This document shows positions 31,477 to 38,878 of a stretch of 38,878 nt of DNA, piece by piece; position 1 is the first letter of the stretch; each line of letters begins with the position of its first letter. The stretch is taken from the NCBI GenBank assembly GCA_905215335.1, contig CAJMPQ010000015.1:1-38878 (forward strand), given 5' to 3'. The translations under genes were made by a program, and so were the position numbers. The stretch comes from an uncultured bacterium. Its GTDB lineage: Bacteria; Cyanobacteriota; Vampirovibrionia; Gastranaerophilales; Gastranaerophilaceae. The notes under the pieces are model-generated. The model had not been told where the DNA came from, did no database searches, and saw only the letters and a list, made by a program, of their open reading frames with translations.

Positions 31477-32361
31477 TTATTTCCTTGTAGTTCCTTTATT
31501 TTTTAGATATTTACAGTTGTTTGGTATTTTTAAGAACTCGCATAATGATTTATAAAAATGTTTTATTTTCCTCCACAAATAACACACTATACAACTTAAA
31601 TGTCTTTGATCATCAATCCAACATCTTTCTAAATTTTGTTGGTATCCCCTTATTTCTTTGTATTTATATGATTTAAGTAAAATTTTTAATTCATCATTTT
31701 TTTCCAATTTTAAACTTTTGAAAAATTTTTCTATATTCTCTATACAACCAAAATTTAAATATTTAGATTGAAGTACATTTAAATTTTTAAGTATAAAATA
31801 TAATCTTAATAATAATTCATTAGTGACTTTTTCTAAATTTTCAAAAGTTGAAAGGTATGTTTTAGCATCAAATACATAACTTTCTTTGTATAGAATTTTC
31901 GAGTGTATATCATTTTTAATAAATTCATTGTATGTGTTAATTACTTGTTTAAATAATTGATATAATGTATTTGTTTTGTTCAATAAATCAGATAGATAGC
32001 AGTTAAAACGGTCAAGAACAATGTATTCTTTATAATCAAGATCAAACTCATTTTTTGGAATATAAACACTTGAAATGTAAGATTGTATATTTTTCTTTTT
32101 TAAATTTTTTCTTATGGGATCAATAATTTTTCTTTTATAAATTAAGATATCATTAAAAGCAAAAGAAGCAATGTAATTGACAAGAGCTACTTTTTGTACT
32201 AGTTCTTTTTTTGAATCTTCTGTTTTTATTTTTTTACTGGCTAAATATGTAATTAAACCACCAAGTAAGACTGAAAGAATCGTTTTATAAAAATCAAACC
32301 AATCTACCGAATTTGTTTTTTGCCCAATATTCACAACAACATCAGATATATTAATCGGCAT
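31477..32361 (-). CDS. Membrane-anchored protein of unknown function within the hsd operon
   Basis: 294 residues from the ATG at 32361 (MPINISDVVVNIGQ), which follows GGAGG by five bases; both lie inside the end of hsdM, an 11-base overlap. One N-terminal membrane segment (residues 26-44, YKTILSVLLGGLITYLASKK) is followed by about 240 mostly helical residues rich in Lys, Tyr and Asn. Near the C-terminus are CWIDDQRHLSCIVCYLWRKIKHFY (three cysteines, two aromatics) and a basic tail. It ends directly before hsdS. I recognise no domain. Coupled translation with hsdM and hsdS suggests a role with the restriction system, perhaps sensing or restraining it at the membrane. Confidence 0.65.
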   Translation of the reverse strand: MPINISDVVVNIGQKTNSVDWFDFYKTILSVLLGGLITYLASKKIKTEDSKKELVQKVALVNYIASFAFNDILIYKRKIIDPIRKNLKKKNIQSYISSVYIPKNEFDLDYKEYIVLDRFNCYLSDLLNKTNTLYQLFKQVINTYNEFIKNDIHSKILYKESYVFDAKTYLSTFENLEKVTNELLLRLYFILKNLNVLQSKYLNFGCIENIEKFFKSLKLEKNDELKILLKSYKYKEIRGYQQNLERCWIDDQRHLSCIVCYLWRKIKHFYKSLCEFLKIPNNCKYLKNKGTTRK

Positions 32362-33814
32362 TGACGCCTCCAATCATAGCTTTGATTTGGTTCAATATAC
32401 CATCAATATTTTTATCTAATTCAGCTCGTTTTTCTTGGTATTTTTGCAAAAGTTCCATAGGTGCCAGAATTTCTTCTTCTTCATAAGGATAGCCACACAA
32501 ATCAAGGTTGTAATTTCTTTCTTGGATTTCTTGAATTGAATATTTTTTAGCTTTGTCAAAGCCGTCAATAGTGATTTCTTTTCTGTTATTCCACCATTCT
32601 ACAACTTCTTTGAAATGCTCTTTTTTCATTGGTTTTGTTTTAGAAAAGTTCTTATACCCATCTGGCATATCAAGTCTATAAAACCAAGTTTCTTTAGTTG
32701 GCTCGCCTTTTGTGAAGAATAAAAGGTTTGTGTTAATTGATGTATATGGGGCAAAAACACTCTTTGGGAGTCTTATAATTGTATGCAAATTGCATTCTTG
32801 CATAAGTTTTTCTTTTATTCTTGTTTTTACACCTTCACCAAATAATGCTCCATCAGGAAGAACTATTCCAACTCTGCCTTGAGGTTTTAGTTTTGCAATA
32901 ATGTAGAGCAAGAACAAATCTGCGGTTTCTTTTGTTCTATAAGCTGCTGGAAAATTTGTTTCAATTCCGTCTTCTTCTGTTCCGCCAAAAGGTGGGTTTG
33001 TAACAATACAATCTACTCTATCTGCAGGTGAAATATTATTAATCGGCTTAGATAGGGTATTATCTCTTTTGATATTTATTGGAGTATCGATTCCATGCAA
33101 AATCATATTTGTTGTACATAACTGATGCGGGAGCGGTTTCTTTTCTATCCCAAATATAGAGTTATTCAGGATTTCACCTTCTTTTGTTGTATCTGTTTGT
33201 TTTTTCAAATGCTCTATTGCACAAGCAAGAAAACCTCCTGTACCGCAAGCAGGGTCTAGTATAGTTTCGCCAAGTTTTGGGTCGACCATATCAACAATAA
33301 ATTGAGTTACGGCTCTTGGGGTATAATATTCACCTGCATTACCTGCTGATTGAAGACTTTGCAAAAGTTGTTCATAAATATCATTAAAAAGGTGTCTGTC
33401 TTCGCTTGAATTAAAGTCAATTTCATTAATTTTATTGATAACTTGTCTTAGTAGTGTGCCTGATTTCATATAGTTATAAGTATCTTGAAAAATGTTACTG
33501 ATAATCAAGGCTTGTTTATTTGAATCATTATCAAGGTTTTGCAGGTACGGGAACAAGTCATTATTAATAAAATCGATTAAATCATCACCTGTTAAGCCTT
33601 CGTCATCTTGAGCCCAATTTTGCCAACGATATTTTTCATCAAGTGGAGATTTGTAATCATCTTTCATAATCTCTGCTTCATCTTCTTTATCAGCAAAGAT
33701 TTTTAAAAACAACATCCAAACGATTTGCGACAGTCTTTGTGCGTCACCGTCAACGCCTGTATCTTTTCGCATTATGTCTTGTATTGATTTTATTACACTT
33801 GATATATTTGGCAT
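32351..33814 (-). CDS. hsdM: Type I restriction-modification methyltransferase HsdM
   Basis: 487 residues. An N-terminal helical HsdM domain (RLSQIVWMLFLKIFADKEDE, about 27-47) precedes the N6-adenine methylase core: GEYYTPRAVTQFIV (161-174), SAM-binding DPACGTGGFL (187-196) and catalytic NPPF (273-276). The C-terminal helical region contacts HsdS. It methylates adenine on both half-sites, protecting host DNA. The start follows the stop of an unknown membrane protein directly (TAAATG). The downstream membrane gene starts inside its last codons. All catalytic motifs are intact, so the modification function should be active. Confidence 0.95.
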   Translation of the reverse strand: MPNISSVIKSIQDIMRKDTGVDGDAQRLSQIVWMLFLKIFADKEDEAEIMKDDYKSPLDEKYRWQNWAQDDEGLTGDDLIDFINNDLFPYLQNLDNDSNKQALIISNIFQDTYNYMKSGTLLRQVINKINEIDFNSSEDRHLFNDIYEQLLQSLQSAGNAGEYYTPRAVTQFIVDMVDPKLGETILDPACGTGGFLACAIEHLKKQTDTTKEGEILNNSIFGIEKKPLPHQLCTTNMILHGIDTPINIKRDNTLSKPINNISPADRVDCIVTNPPFGGTEEDGIETNFPAAYRTKETADLFLLYIIAKLKPQGRVGIVLPDGALFGEGVKTRIKEKLMQECNLHTIIRLPKSVFAPYTSINTNLLFFTKGEPTKETWFYRLDMPDGYKNFSKTKPMKKEHFKEVVEWWNNRKEITIDGFDKAKKYSIQEIQERNYNLDLCGYPYEEEEILAPMELLQKYQEKRAELDKNIDGILNQIKAMIGGVNAD

Positions 33815-34384
33815 TTATTTTACTTCCTTTAAGATTCTTTTTATACCTTCAATAGACTTTTTACTTATATCTTTGTATTTTAATATTTCATTAACGTGAT
33901 CTTTAAAATCTGAGTTTGTATTTAATGTAGGGAAATCAATCAAAAATTCTTCAATTAAATGCCAATATATATTTATTTGGTCTATTAAATTATCAAATTT
34001 TTCTAATTGTTCAGATTTTAAAAGAATTCTTATTTTATGTTTTTCTATATTTAATTCTTTTTGAGCTTGCAAAACTTCCTTTAAAGTATCTTCAATCATT
34101 TTTTTTAAAAGGATAAGAGAATCAGGATAAACTTTTTGGGTCTCTTCAAAATCCATTGAAGTAAATTTTTTACTAGACATTAAAGTGTTAAGTAATTCTA
34201 CAATTACTATCAATTTAGAAATAAAATTTAATTTGTGTTGGTATATGATACTATCTTTCCAAGATTTCAATGCGAATATTGCAGTAATTGTCATTGCTAA
34301 AGTCGATATTGCTGTTATCCACTCTGCCAAATTTATTCCTTGGGGTGTTGATGTAATTGTAAAATTGATTAAAGAACTAACCAT
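33815..34384 (-). CDS. Small membrane-anchored protein of unknown function within the hsd operon
   Basis: 189 residues from the ATG at 34384, overlapping the hsdR stop (TGATG); a TTG one codon upstream is possible. One N-terminal membrane segment (residues 22-43, WITAISTLAMTITAIFALKSW) is followed by long charged helices that include KLIVIVELLNTLMSS and ILLKKMIEDTLKEVLQAQKELNIEK, probably coiled coils. It ends directly before hsdM. Its layout (short periplasmic or extracellular start, one membrane pass, cytoplasmic helical bundle) is like that of the second unknown gene between hsdM and hsdS. Although their sequences are not obviously related, both are coupled to hsd genes. Function unknown. 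Confidence 0.65.
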   Translation of the reverse strand: MVSSLINFTITSTPQGINLAEWITAISTLAMTITAIFALKSWKDSIIYQHKLNFISKLIVIVELLNTLMSSKKFTSMDFEETQKVYPDSLILLKKMIEDTLKEVLQAQKELNIEKHKIRILLKSEQLEKFDNLIDQINIYWHLIEEFLIDFPTLNTNSDFKDHVNEILKYKDISKKSIEGIKRILKEVK

Positions 34385-36780
34385 CAAGCTACCTCATTAT
34401 CATTAAAGAGTTCTTTTTCAAGTTCTTTTATTGCTTCTTCATACTTGGTTTTGCCACCAAATTCTTTGATTATTTCCACAGGTGTGCCGATTTCATCAAA
34501 AGGTTGAAATTTCAAAATTTCTCTATTTTCAATCTCTTCAATACCGTCATCAGCAAATTTGTCAATCAAGGCATTAAGAACTTTTCTTGCTTTATCTGAA
34601 TATTGGCCAAAGTAATTTCTTTTTTTAACTTTTTCTACTCTTTCTTTTCTTGATAATGGCGGAGTATCGAAAGTTACATGGCAAATCAAATCAAAAACAC
34701 TTAAGTCTTTGCCTGTCTTTTGTTTAACTTCTTCTCTCAATTCATCAAGCATTACACCTTGTTCTATTAGTTCATCAATAATTGCCGATTTTTTATCAGC
34801 TTCTGACCATTTTTTGATGAAATCATCCATCGTCGCAAACTGTGCTTTTAGATTCTTTTTTGTATAATCCACAAGGCTTTCTGTTATCAATTTACCGTCT
34901 TTACCATAATATTGAACTCTTTCACCTACTTGTACAACTTCAATTCCATTCACATAGAATTTTTTAGTAGGATTTTCAACATCTGTAATATCAATATTTG
35001 GTGGAATTTCTACAACAATTTCATCTTCAGGAAGTTCATCAAGCAAAGTTTCAACTTCCTCTTTTGTCTGCTCATCTTTTGGCATTTCTTCGGTTTCTTT
35101 TACGTCTTTTATCTGAACAGGTTCGCCGTCAAAATCTTTATCTTCAAAAAGTCTTGTAACACCTCTAAAATCAAGAATAGTAAAATACCATTTGCCATAA
35201 TCAGGTCTTAAACGGGTTCCACGACCGATAATTTGTTTAAATTCTGTCATTGAATTGATGTTGCTATCTATTGCTATTAGTTTGCAGGTTTTAGCGTCAA
35301 CTCCTGTTGTCATTAGCTTTGAAGTTGTTGCAATTACAGGATAAATAACTTCAGGATCAATAAAGTTATCAAGTTCTTTTTTACCTTCATCATTATCGCC
35401 TGTAATTTGCATTATATACTTTGAGTTTTCTGCTACCATATCAGAATTTTCATTCACTAAGGCTTGACGCATTCTTGCTGCGTGGTCAATATCAGTACAG
35501 AAAACAATTGTTTTATCATATCTATTATTGTTTTTTAGATACTGTGTTATTCTTTTTGCGACAAGTTCTGTCCTCTCATCAACAACAATTTTTTTATCAA
35601 AATCTTTTACATTAAATTCCTCATCAGGAACTTCATTTCCATATTTGTCAATTGTACCTTGTGGAAGTTTTAAGCCATCCATATCAATATTAATTATCGG
35701 TCTAATAACTTTGTATGGAGCAAGAAAACCATCTTCAATACCTTGTTTTAGAGAATATGTATAAATAGGTTCGCCAAAATATTCGATATTGGAAACTTCT
35801 TTTGTTTCTTTTGGTGTAGCTGTTAGACCTAATTGGGTAGCTGATGAAAAATAATCTAATACCTCTCGCCAAGCGGAATCATCTTTAGCACTTCCCCTAT
35901 GGCATTCATCAATTACAATTAAATCAAAGAAATCTTTTGAAAATTCTTTGTAAGCATCTTTGTCTTCATTATTCCCAGTAATCCCCTGATACAAGGCTAA
36001 ATATATTTCATAAGATTTATCAATATGGCGTTTTGTAATCTTTGTCATTTTATCGCCAAATGGTGCAAAATCTTGACTTTTAGTCTGATCAACTAAAATA
36101 TTTCTATCAGCTAAGAATAAAATACGTTTTTTCTTCTTAGCTTTCCATAATCTCCAAATAATTTGAAAAGCAGTATAAGTCTTACCTGTACCAGTTGCCA
36201 TAACTAAAAGAACCCTATCTTGTCCTTTTGCAATTGCTTCTACAGCTCTATTAATTGCAATTCTTTGATAATATCTTGGCTCTTTATTGCTTGAAACATC
36301 TTTATGATAGTTTTGGGTGTAAACTTTTTCTGTTTCAGTATCTTCGATTTGTTTGAATTTTTTAAATTTTTCCCATAATTCTTGTGGAGTTGGGAATTTA
36401 TCTAAAGGTAATTCTATTTCTTTTTTACCTAAATCAACCGTTCTATCGTGGAATAAAAAAGCATCACCATTTGAAGAGAATACAAAAGGAATATCAAGAG
36501 TTTCTGCATATTCTATTGCTTGCTGAATACCTGCTCCTACACTATGCTTATTGTCTTTCGCTTCAATAACTGCTAAAGGAATATTGTTTTTATAATATAG
36601 AATATAATCAGCTCTTTTACCTTTGCCACGTGAAACAAGCTTTCCTCTAACGATAACTTTTCCTGCAGTAAAAGAAACTTCTTCTCTAATTTGCGAGTCT
36701 TTATCCCAACCCGATTTTATTATTGCAGGTGTTATAAATTTTGTACAAATATCACGTTCTGATAACTCTTTTTTATTCAT
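34384..36780 (-). CDS. hsdR: Type I restriction enzyme motor/nuclease subunit HsdR
   Basis: 798 residues, the shorter EcoEI-like class. The N-terminal nuclease domain has RADYILYY (Asp58) and VIEAKDN (Glu73, Lys75), a PD-(D/E)xK site. The SF2 motor has motif I VMATGTGKTYTAF (193-205), DECH (291-294), TATPKETKE, and motif VI IIGRGTRLRPDYGKW. The C-terminal EcoEI-type domain (FDLICHVTFDTPPLSRKERVEKVKKRNYF) binds the methylase core. It translocates unmodified DNA and cuts it at a distance. GAGGT precedes the start. It is the first gene of the five-gene operon hsdR-orf-hsdM-orf-hsdS, with all motifs intact. Confidence 0.95.
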   Translation of the reverse strand: MNKKELSERDICTKFITPAIIKSGWDKDSQIREEVSFTAGKVIVRGKLVSRGKGKRADYILYYKNNIPLAVIEAKDNKHSVGAGIQQAIEYAETLDIPFVFSSNGDAFLFHDRTVDLGKKEIELPLDKFPTPQELWEKFKKFKQIEDTETEKVYTQNYHKDVSSNKEPRYYQRIAINRAVEAIAKGQDRVLLVMATGTGKTYTAFQIIWRLWKAKKKKRILFLADRNILVDQTKSQDFAPFGDKMTKITKRHIDKSYEIYLALYQGITGNNEDKDAYKEFSKDFFDLIVIDECHRGSAKDDSAWREVLDYFSSATQLGLTATPKETKEVSNIEYFGEPIYTYSLKQGIEDGFLAPYKVIRPIINIDMDGLKLPQGTIDKYGNEVPDEEFNVKDFDKKIVVDERTELVAKRITQYLKNNNRYDKTIVFCTDIDHAARMRQALVNENSDMVAENSKYIMQITGDNDEGKKELDNFIDPEVIYPVIATTSKLMTTGVDAKTCKLIAIDSNINSMTEFKQIIGRGTRLRPDYGKWYFTILDFRGVTRLFEDKDFDGEPVQIKDVKETEEMPKDEQTKEEVETLLDELPEDEIVVEIPPNIDITDVENPTKKFYVNGIEVVQVGERVQYYGKDGKLITESLVDYTKKNLKAQFATMDDFIKKWSEADKKSAIIDELIEQGVMLDELREEVKQKTGKDLSVFDLICHVTFDTPPLSRKERVEKVKKRNYFGQYSDKARKVLNALIDKFADDGIEEIENREILKFQPFDEIGTPVEIIKEFGGKTKYEEAIKELEKELFNDNEVA

Positions 36781-36900
36781 TAAGACCTCGCAACTTATGT
36801 GATAATTCTATCATAAATATACATAAACAGTGAAAAAGAAAATGTTACATAATACTAAATTTGTAAGAACAAAAATGAATAAGTATTTATTACCATCATT

Positions 36901-37440
36901 CTACAAATAAAAATTCATGTAACTTTCGTCGATTGTGTCTTGTTCAATGCCAATGTAGCGAAGTGTTACTGATGGCGAAGAGTGATTAAAGATTTTTTGC
37001 AGGAGTACTATATCATTATATTTTTTATAATGATGATACCCAAAAGTCTTTCTCAGTGTATGTGTTCCAATTCTTTCCTTTACCCCAACAGCTTGTGCTG
37101 CCTTATTCAAAATTCTATACGCCTGTGCTCTATCGAGCCTGCAATGTTTTTGTGTATAAAAAAGCGGTTGTCCCCAAGGCAAATCTTCTACAAATAAATC
37201 AATCTCCTCCTTTAAAAACCTATTAAGCGGAAATTTCTTATACTTATTCGTCTTTTTCTCTCTAATTTCAATATAATCTCGGCCCTTTACATCCCCAACA
37301 TCAAGCGATAATATATCAGATATTCTAAGTCCTGTATTTATCCCAAAACTAAAAAGCAGTGCATCTCTTGGCTTTTTTACCAAATATTTTTTAATCTTTT
37401 GATTATCTTCCAGCTTTTTTATAGGTTGTACTACATTCAT
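36901..37440 (-). CDS. Minimal tyrosine recombinase (catalytic domain only)
   Basis: 179 residues. All catalytic residues are present in order: Arg39 in NTGLRISDIL, a lysine in REKKTNKYKKF (about 62-69), His127-x-x-Arg130 in GTHTLRKTFGYH, His153 in NHSSPSVT, and the nucleophile Tyr162 in TLRYIGIEQ. The N-terminal core-binding domain is missing, so it is about half the length of a normal phage integrase. It is 120 bases upstream of hsdR and reads in the same direction. It could excise the 26-37 kb block or invert nearby DNA. Phased 11-bp repeats and a 9-bp inverted repeat lie just upstream of its start, where arm and core sites are expected. Confidence 0.85.
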   Translation of the reverse strand: MNVVQPIKKLEDNQKIKKYLVKKPRDALLFSFGINTGLRISDILSLDVGDVKGRDYIEIREKKTNKYKKFPLNRFLKEEIDLFVEDLPWGQPLFYTQKHCRLDRAQAYRILNKAAQAVGVKERIGTHTLRKTFGYHHYKKYNDIVLLQKIFNHSSPSVTLRYIGIEQDTIDESYMNFYL

Positions 37441-37510
37441 TTTTAAACTCGCTTAATCACAGACAATGATTGCTTCTTTCTTATAAAAAGTAAAGTCTAA
37501 TAACACAAAA

Positions 37511-37565
37511 TTTAAACACCTTTTAAACAGCGTTTAAATATCGTTTAAATAGCATTCAAAAAACT
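37511..37565. repeat. 11-bp helically phased TTTAAA iterons (copy 2)
   Basis: Five hexamers start at exactly 11-base steps: TTTAAA at 37511, 37522, 37533 and 37544, then TTCAAA at 37555. The consensus is TTTAAA-Y-A-N-C-G. One-turn spacing places a protein on one face of the helix. The array is about 70 bases upstream of the recombinase start. It could be an arm-type or excisionase site, or an iteron-like operator. Confidence 0.65.
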
Positions 37566-37602
37566 ATAGCCTGCAAAATTACCCCTATATATTTACCCTC
37601 AA

Positions 37603-37631
37603 AATACAACACAACTTCATTATGTTGTATT
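37603..37631. repeat. 9-bp perfect inverted repeat, candidate recombination core or operator
   Basis: AATACAACA (37603-37611), an 11-base spacer and TGTTGTATT (37623-37631). The geometry fits a tyrosine-recombinase core site and it lies near the recombinase gene. It could equally be an operator for the divergent genes. No second copy was found in the window. Confidence 0.4.
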
Positions 37632-37716
37632 CTATTTGTCTGTGATATTGGCTAATAGAAGCTTTTTGTATTTTTTAATCTTTAAAGATAAACTTCTTTA
37701 TAGTAGGATAAATTTA

Positions 37717-38355
37717 ATGAAATTTGAAATAAAAGATAAAAATTGGAAAAGATATAATTTATTTTGGCATTATATTAATAATTTGCGTAATGTTCTTAGT
37801 TTAACATGTGATATTGATATAACTAAATTTCTACCTTATATAAAATCTAAAGGTTACAGGTTTTATCCTTCTTTTATGTGGGCAGTATGTAAAATTATCA
37901 ATACCCATGAAGAATTTAGATTAGGTTGGGATGAAAATAATCAAGTTGGGGTATATGATGTGATTCATCCATATTTTGCACATTTTTTCAAAGAGGATGA
38001 AATGTGTGCTTTATTCGTTACTGAATATAATGAAAATTTAGAAGTTTTTCATAGTAACTTTGTTAATATTATTGATAAATACAAAGATTGTAGAGCTTTT
38101 GATTTTAAAAATGTTCCTCCAAATGTTTTTAATGTTTCCTGTTTACCTTGGATAAATTATAAAAGTTTTGATATTCACGTTTTTGATGAAGGAAAATATT
38201 TAGCTCCAGTAATTACTTGGGGAAAATATGTTGAGAAAAACGGCAGAATAACACTTCCTTTTTCGTTTAATATCCATCATGCTGCTGCCGATGGTTATCA
38301 CCTTTCAAGATTTTTCATTGAATTACAAGAATTACTAAATTCTTTTGAAGACTAA
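37717..38355 (+). CDS. Chloramphenicol O-acetyltransferase, class A-like
   Basis: 212 residues from the ATG at 37717, with AGGA eight bases upstream; the frame extends to 37636 but without support. The sequence follows the CatA/CatP fold end to end: KNWKRYNLFWHYI, then KFLPYIKSKGYRFYPSFMWAV, then HEEFRLGWDENNQVGVYD, then NVFNVSCLPWINYKSF, then the active-site segment NIHHAAADGYHLSRFF. The HHxxxDG motif carries the catalytic His and structural Asp. The enzyme moves acetyl from acetyl-CoA to chloramphenicol as a trimer. The sequence is divergent from the mobile Cat proteins I remember, so resistance is likely but not certain. It lies outside the minus-strand defence block, divergent from the recombinase. 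Confidence 0.85.
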   Translation: MKFEIKDKNWKRYNLFWHYINNLRNVLSLTCDIDITKFLPYIKSKGYRFYPSFMWAVCKIINTHEEFRLGWDENNQVGVYDVIHPYFAHFFKEDEMCALFVTEYNENLEVFHSNFVNIIDKYKDCRAFDFKNVPPNVFNVSCLPWINYKSFDIHVFDEGKYLAPVITWGKYVEKNGRITLPFSFNIHHAAADGYHLSRFFIELQELLNSFED

Positions 38356-38448
38356 TTTATAGAATTAAAAATTTTTATATAAAATATCTATCTTATTGAG
38401 CTTTTAATCTTTTATCAGAAGTTCAATTATACATATCATTAATGAGAT

Positions 38449-38658
38449 TTATTTTAATAATAAATATACTTCTGTTTCAAAATAATTGGCTAGCATTTCA
38501 ATTTTATCTAAAGTAATATTTATTTTACCTTTTTCAAGTTTTGAAATATAAGAATTATCAACTCCTAAAACTAAAGATAATTCTTCTCTGCTTAACTTTT
38601 TCTGTGTTCGCAGATTTTTAATATTATTTGCTAATATTTGTCTAATATCTTGACTCAT
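38449..38658 (-). CDS. XRE-family repressor (second copy position)
   Basis: 69 residues. It is a single Cro/C1-type HTH: NNIKNLRTQKKLSREELSLVLGVDNSYISKLEKGKINITLDKIEMLANYFETEVYLLL, with the recognition helix around VDNSYISKLEKG. It is divergent from a HAD gene that is nearly the same as the one at 19937. Its own sequence is clearly different from the 19665 repressor, so the regulator has been exchanged or has diverged faster than the HAD gene. Autoregulation of the divergent pair is inferred. A short AATGAGATTT-type similarity lies just beyond the 3' ends of both repressor genes. Confidence 0.85.
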   Translation of the reverse strand: MSQDIRQILANNIKNLRTQKKLSREELSLVLGVDNSYISKLEKGKINITLDKIEMLANYFETEVYLLLK

Positions 38659-38724
38659 ATTCCAATTATGTTATTATTAGAATATTATTAACAGGAATGA
38701 CAGTCCATTCAATAAGGTGATTTT

Positions 38725-38878
38725 ATGTTCACTAAAAAGATACTTATAGATTTAGGCGGCGTACTAAATGAGTATGGGAAAGAGAAATTCAATGAAAATT
38801 ATATCCCTGAAATTAAGGTTGGGGCTTATGAATTTTTAGAAACTTTATCTCAAAGTGCAGATTTGTATCTTTTTACAT
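38725..38878 (+). CDS. Small HAD-superfamily protein, partial; copy of the 19937 gene
   Basis: The first 51 codons are visible before the window ends. The protein begins MFTKKILIDLGGVLNEYGKEKF and matches the 19937 product at nearly every position (K to E, E to D and D to G changes seen). At the DNA level it is about 90% identical by eye. The D to G change at residue 11 removes the second aspartate of the DxD motif, the usual HAD acid/base, so this copy may lack phosphatase activity while keeping Asp9. Whether the rest is intact cannot be seen. Confidence 0.8.
   Translation, partial: MFTKKILIDLGGVLNEYGKEKFNENYIPEIKVGAYEFLETLSQSADLYLFT

Noticed and set aside
29272..37440. Phase-variable hsdS inversion by the nearby recombinase
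   Set aside because: Only one hsdS is present, and I saw no second partial copy or inverted target-domain sequence in the window. The repeated halves in hsdS are the normal tandem architecture.
37511..37565. Regular repeats that could suggest a CRISPR array
   Set aside because: The units are 11 bp with no unique spacers and no cas genes nearby. They are phased protein-binding sites or iterons, not CRISPR.
37636..37716. Leader peptide and attenuator controlling the cat gene
   Set aside because: The upstream frame is in phase with cat and lacks a separate start with a ribosome site. The palindrome ATCTTTAAAGAT does not cover the cat ribosome site.

Overview
The window is AT-rich DNA from what looks like a diderm, probably Cyanobacteria-related gut bacterium of the Vampirovibrionia/Gastranaerophilales (Melainabacteria) type. 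This is an inference. It rests on LPS-export genes (LptB and an LptF/G permease), flagellar rod genes, a long RecJ, an S41 processing protease, strongly A/T-biased codons and many lineage-specific secreted proteins. No rRNA or marker phylogeny is present to prove it.

Bases 1-19226 look like ordinary chromosome. A minus-strand flagellar rod cluster (two FlgF/FlgG-like proteins, FlgB, FlgC) runs into a DUF3137 protein and a membrane protein cut by the window edge. Plus-strand genes follow: a lipoprotein, an FtsB/DivIC-like division protein with a TPR protein, a secreted HExxH metallopeptidase, CtpA and tRNA-Cys. The minus-strand lptB - lptF/G - phosphodiester glycosidase operon comes next. Then come several orphans, a PLP aminotransferase, recJ, a secreted coiled-coil protein, an HD-domain protein and tRNA-Ile. 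Several genes here have a promoter -10 exactly six bases before the ATG, which suggests leaderless transcripts.

From about 19.3 kb the window is mobile and defence DNA. 19.3-23.75 kb is a Mu/Tn7-type transposition module: XRE repressor, small HAD protein, MuA/TnsB-like DDE transposase, MuB/TnsC-like ATPase, a tyrosine-recombinase core-binding domain without a catalytic domain, and an HTH protein. Its base composition differs from the flanks and a dense repeat array lies at its left side. 23.9-26.1 kb is a complete retron: a nucleoside-deoxyribosyltransferase-like effector, a foldable msr-msd RNA with a1/a2 ends, and a retron reverse transcriptase (RT).

26.1-37.4 kb is a block coded almost wholly on the minus strand. 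It holds four small accessory proteins, a second unusual RT with a structured 5' leader (resembling defence RTs), and a type I restriction-modification operon (hsdR-orf-hsdM-orf-hsdS). Two unknown membrane-anchored proteins are translationally coupled into that operon. A minimal tyrosine recombinase lies at the block's right end. Helically phased 11-bp repeats lie near both ends of the block. A chloramphenicol acetyltransferase gene follows. A second XRE/HAD pair, about 90% identical in the HAD part to the one at 19.9 kb, then runs off the window.

The most interesting parts are the two independent RT defence systems, the membrane proteins inside the hsd operon, the duplicated XRE-HAD module bounding the island, and the separated halves of tyrosine-recombinase architecture.
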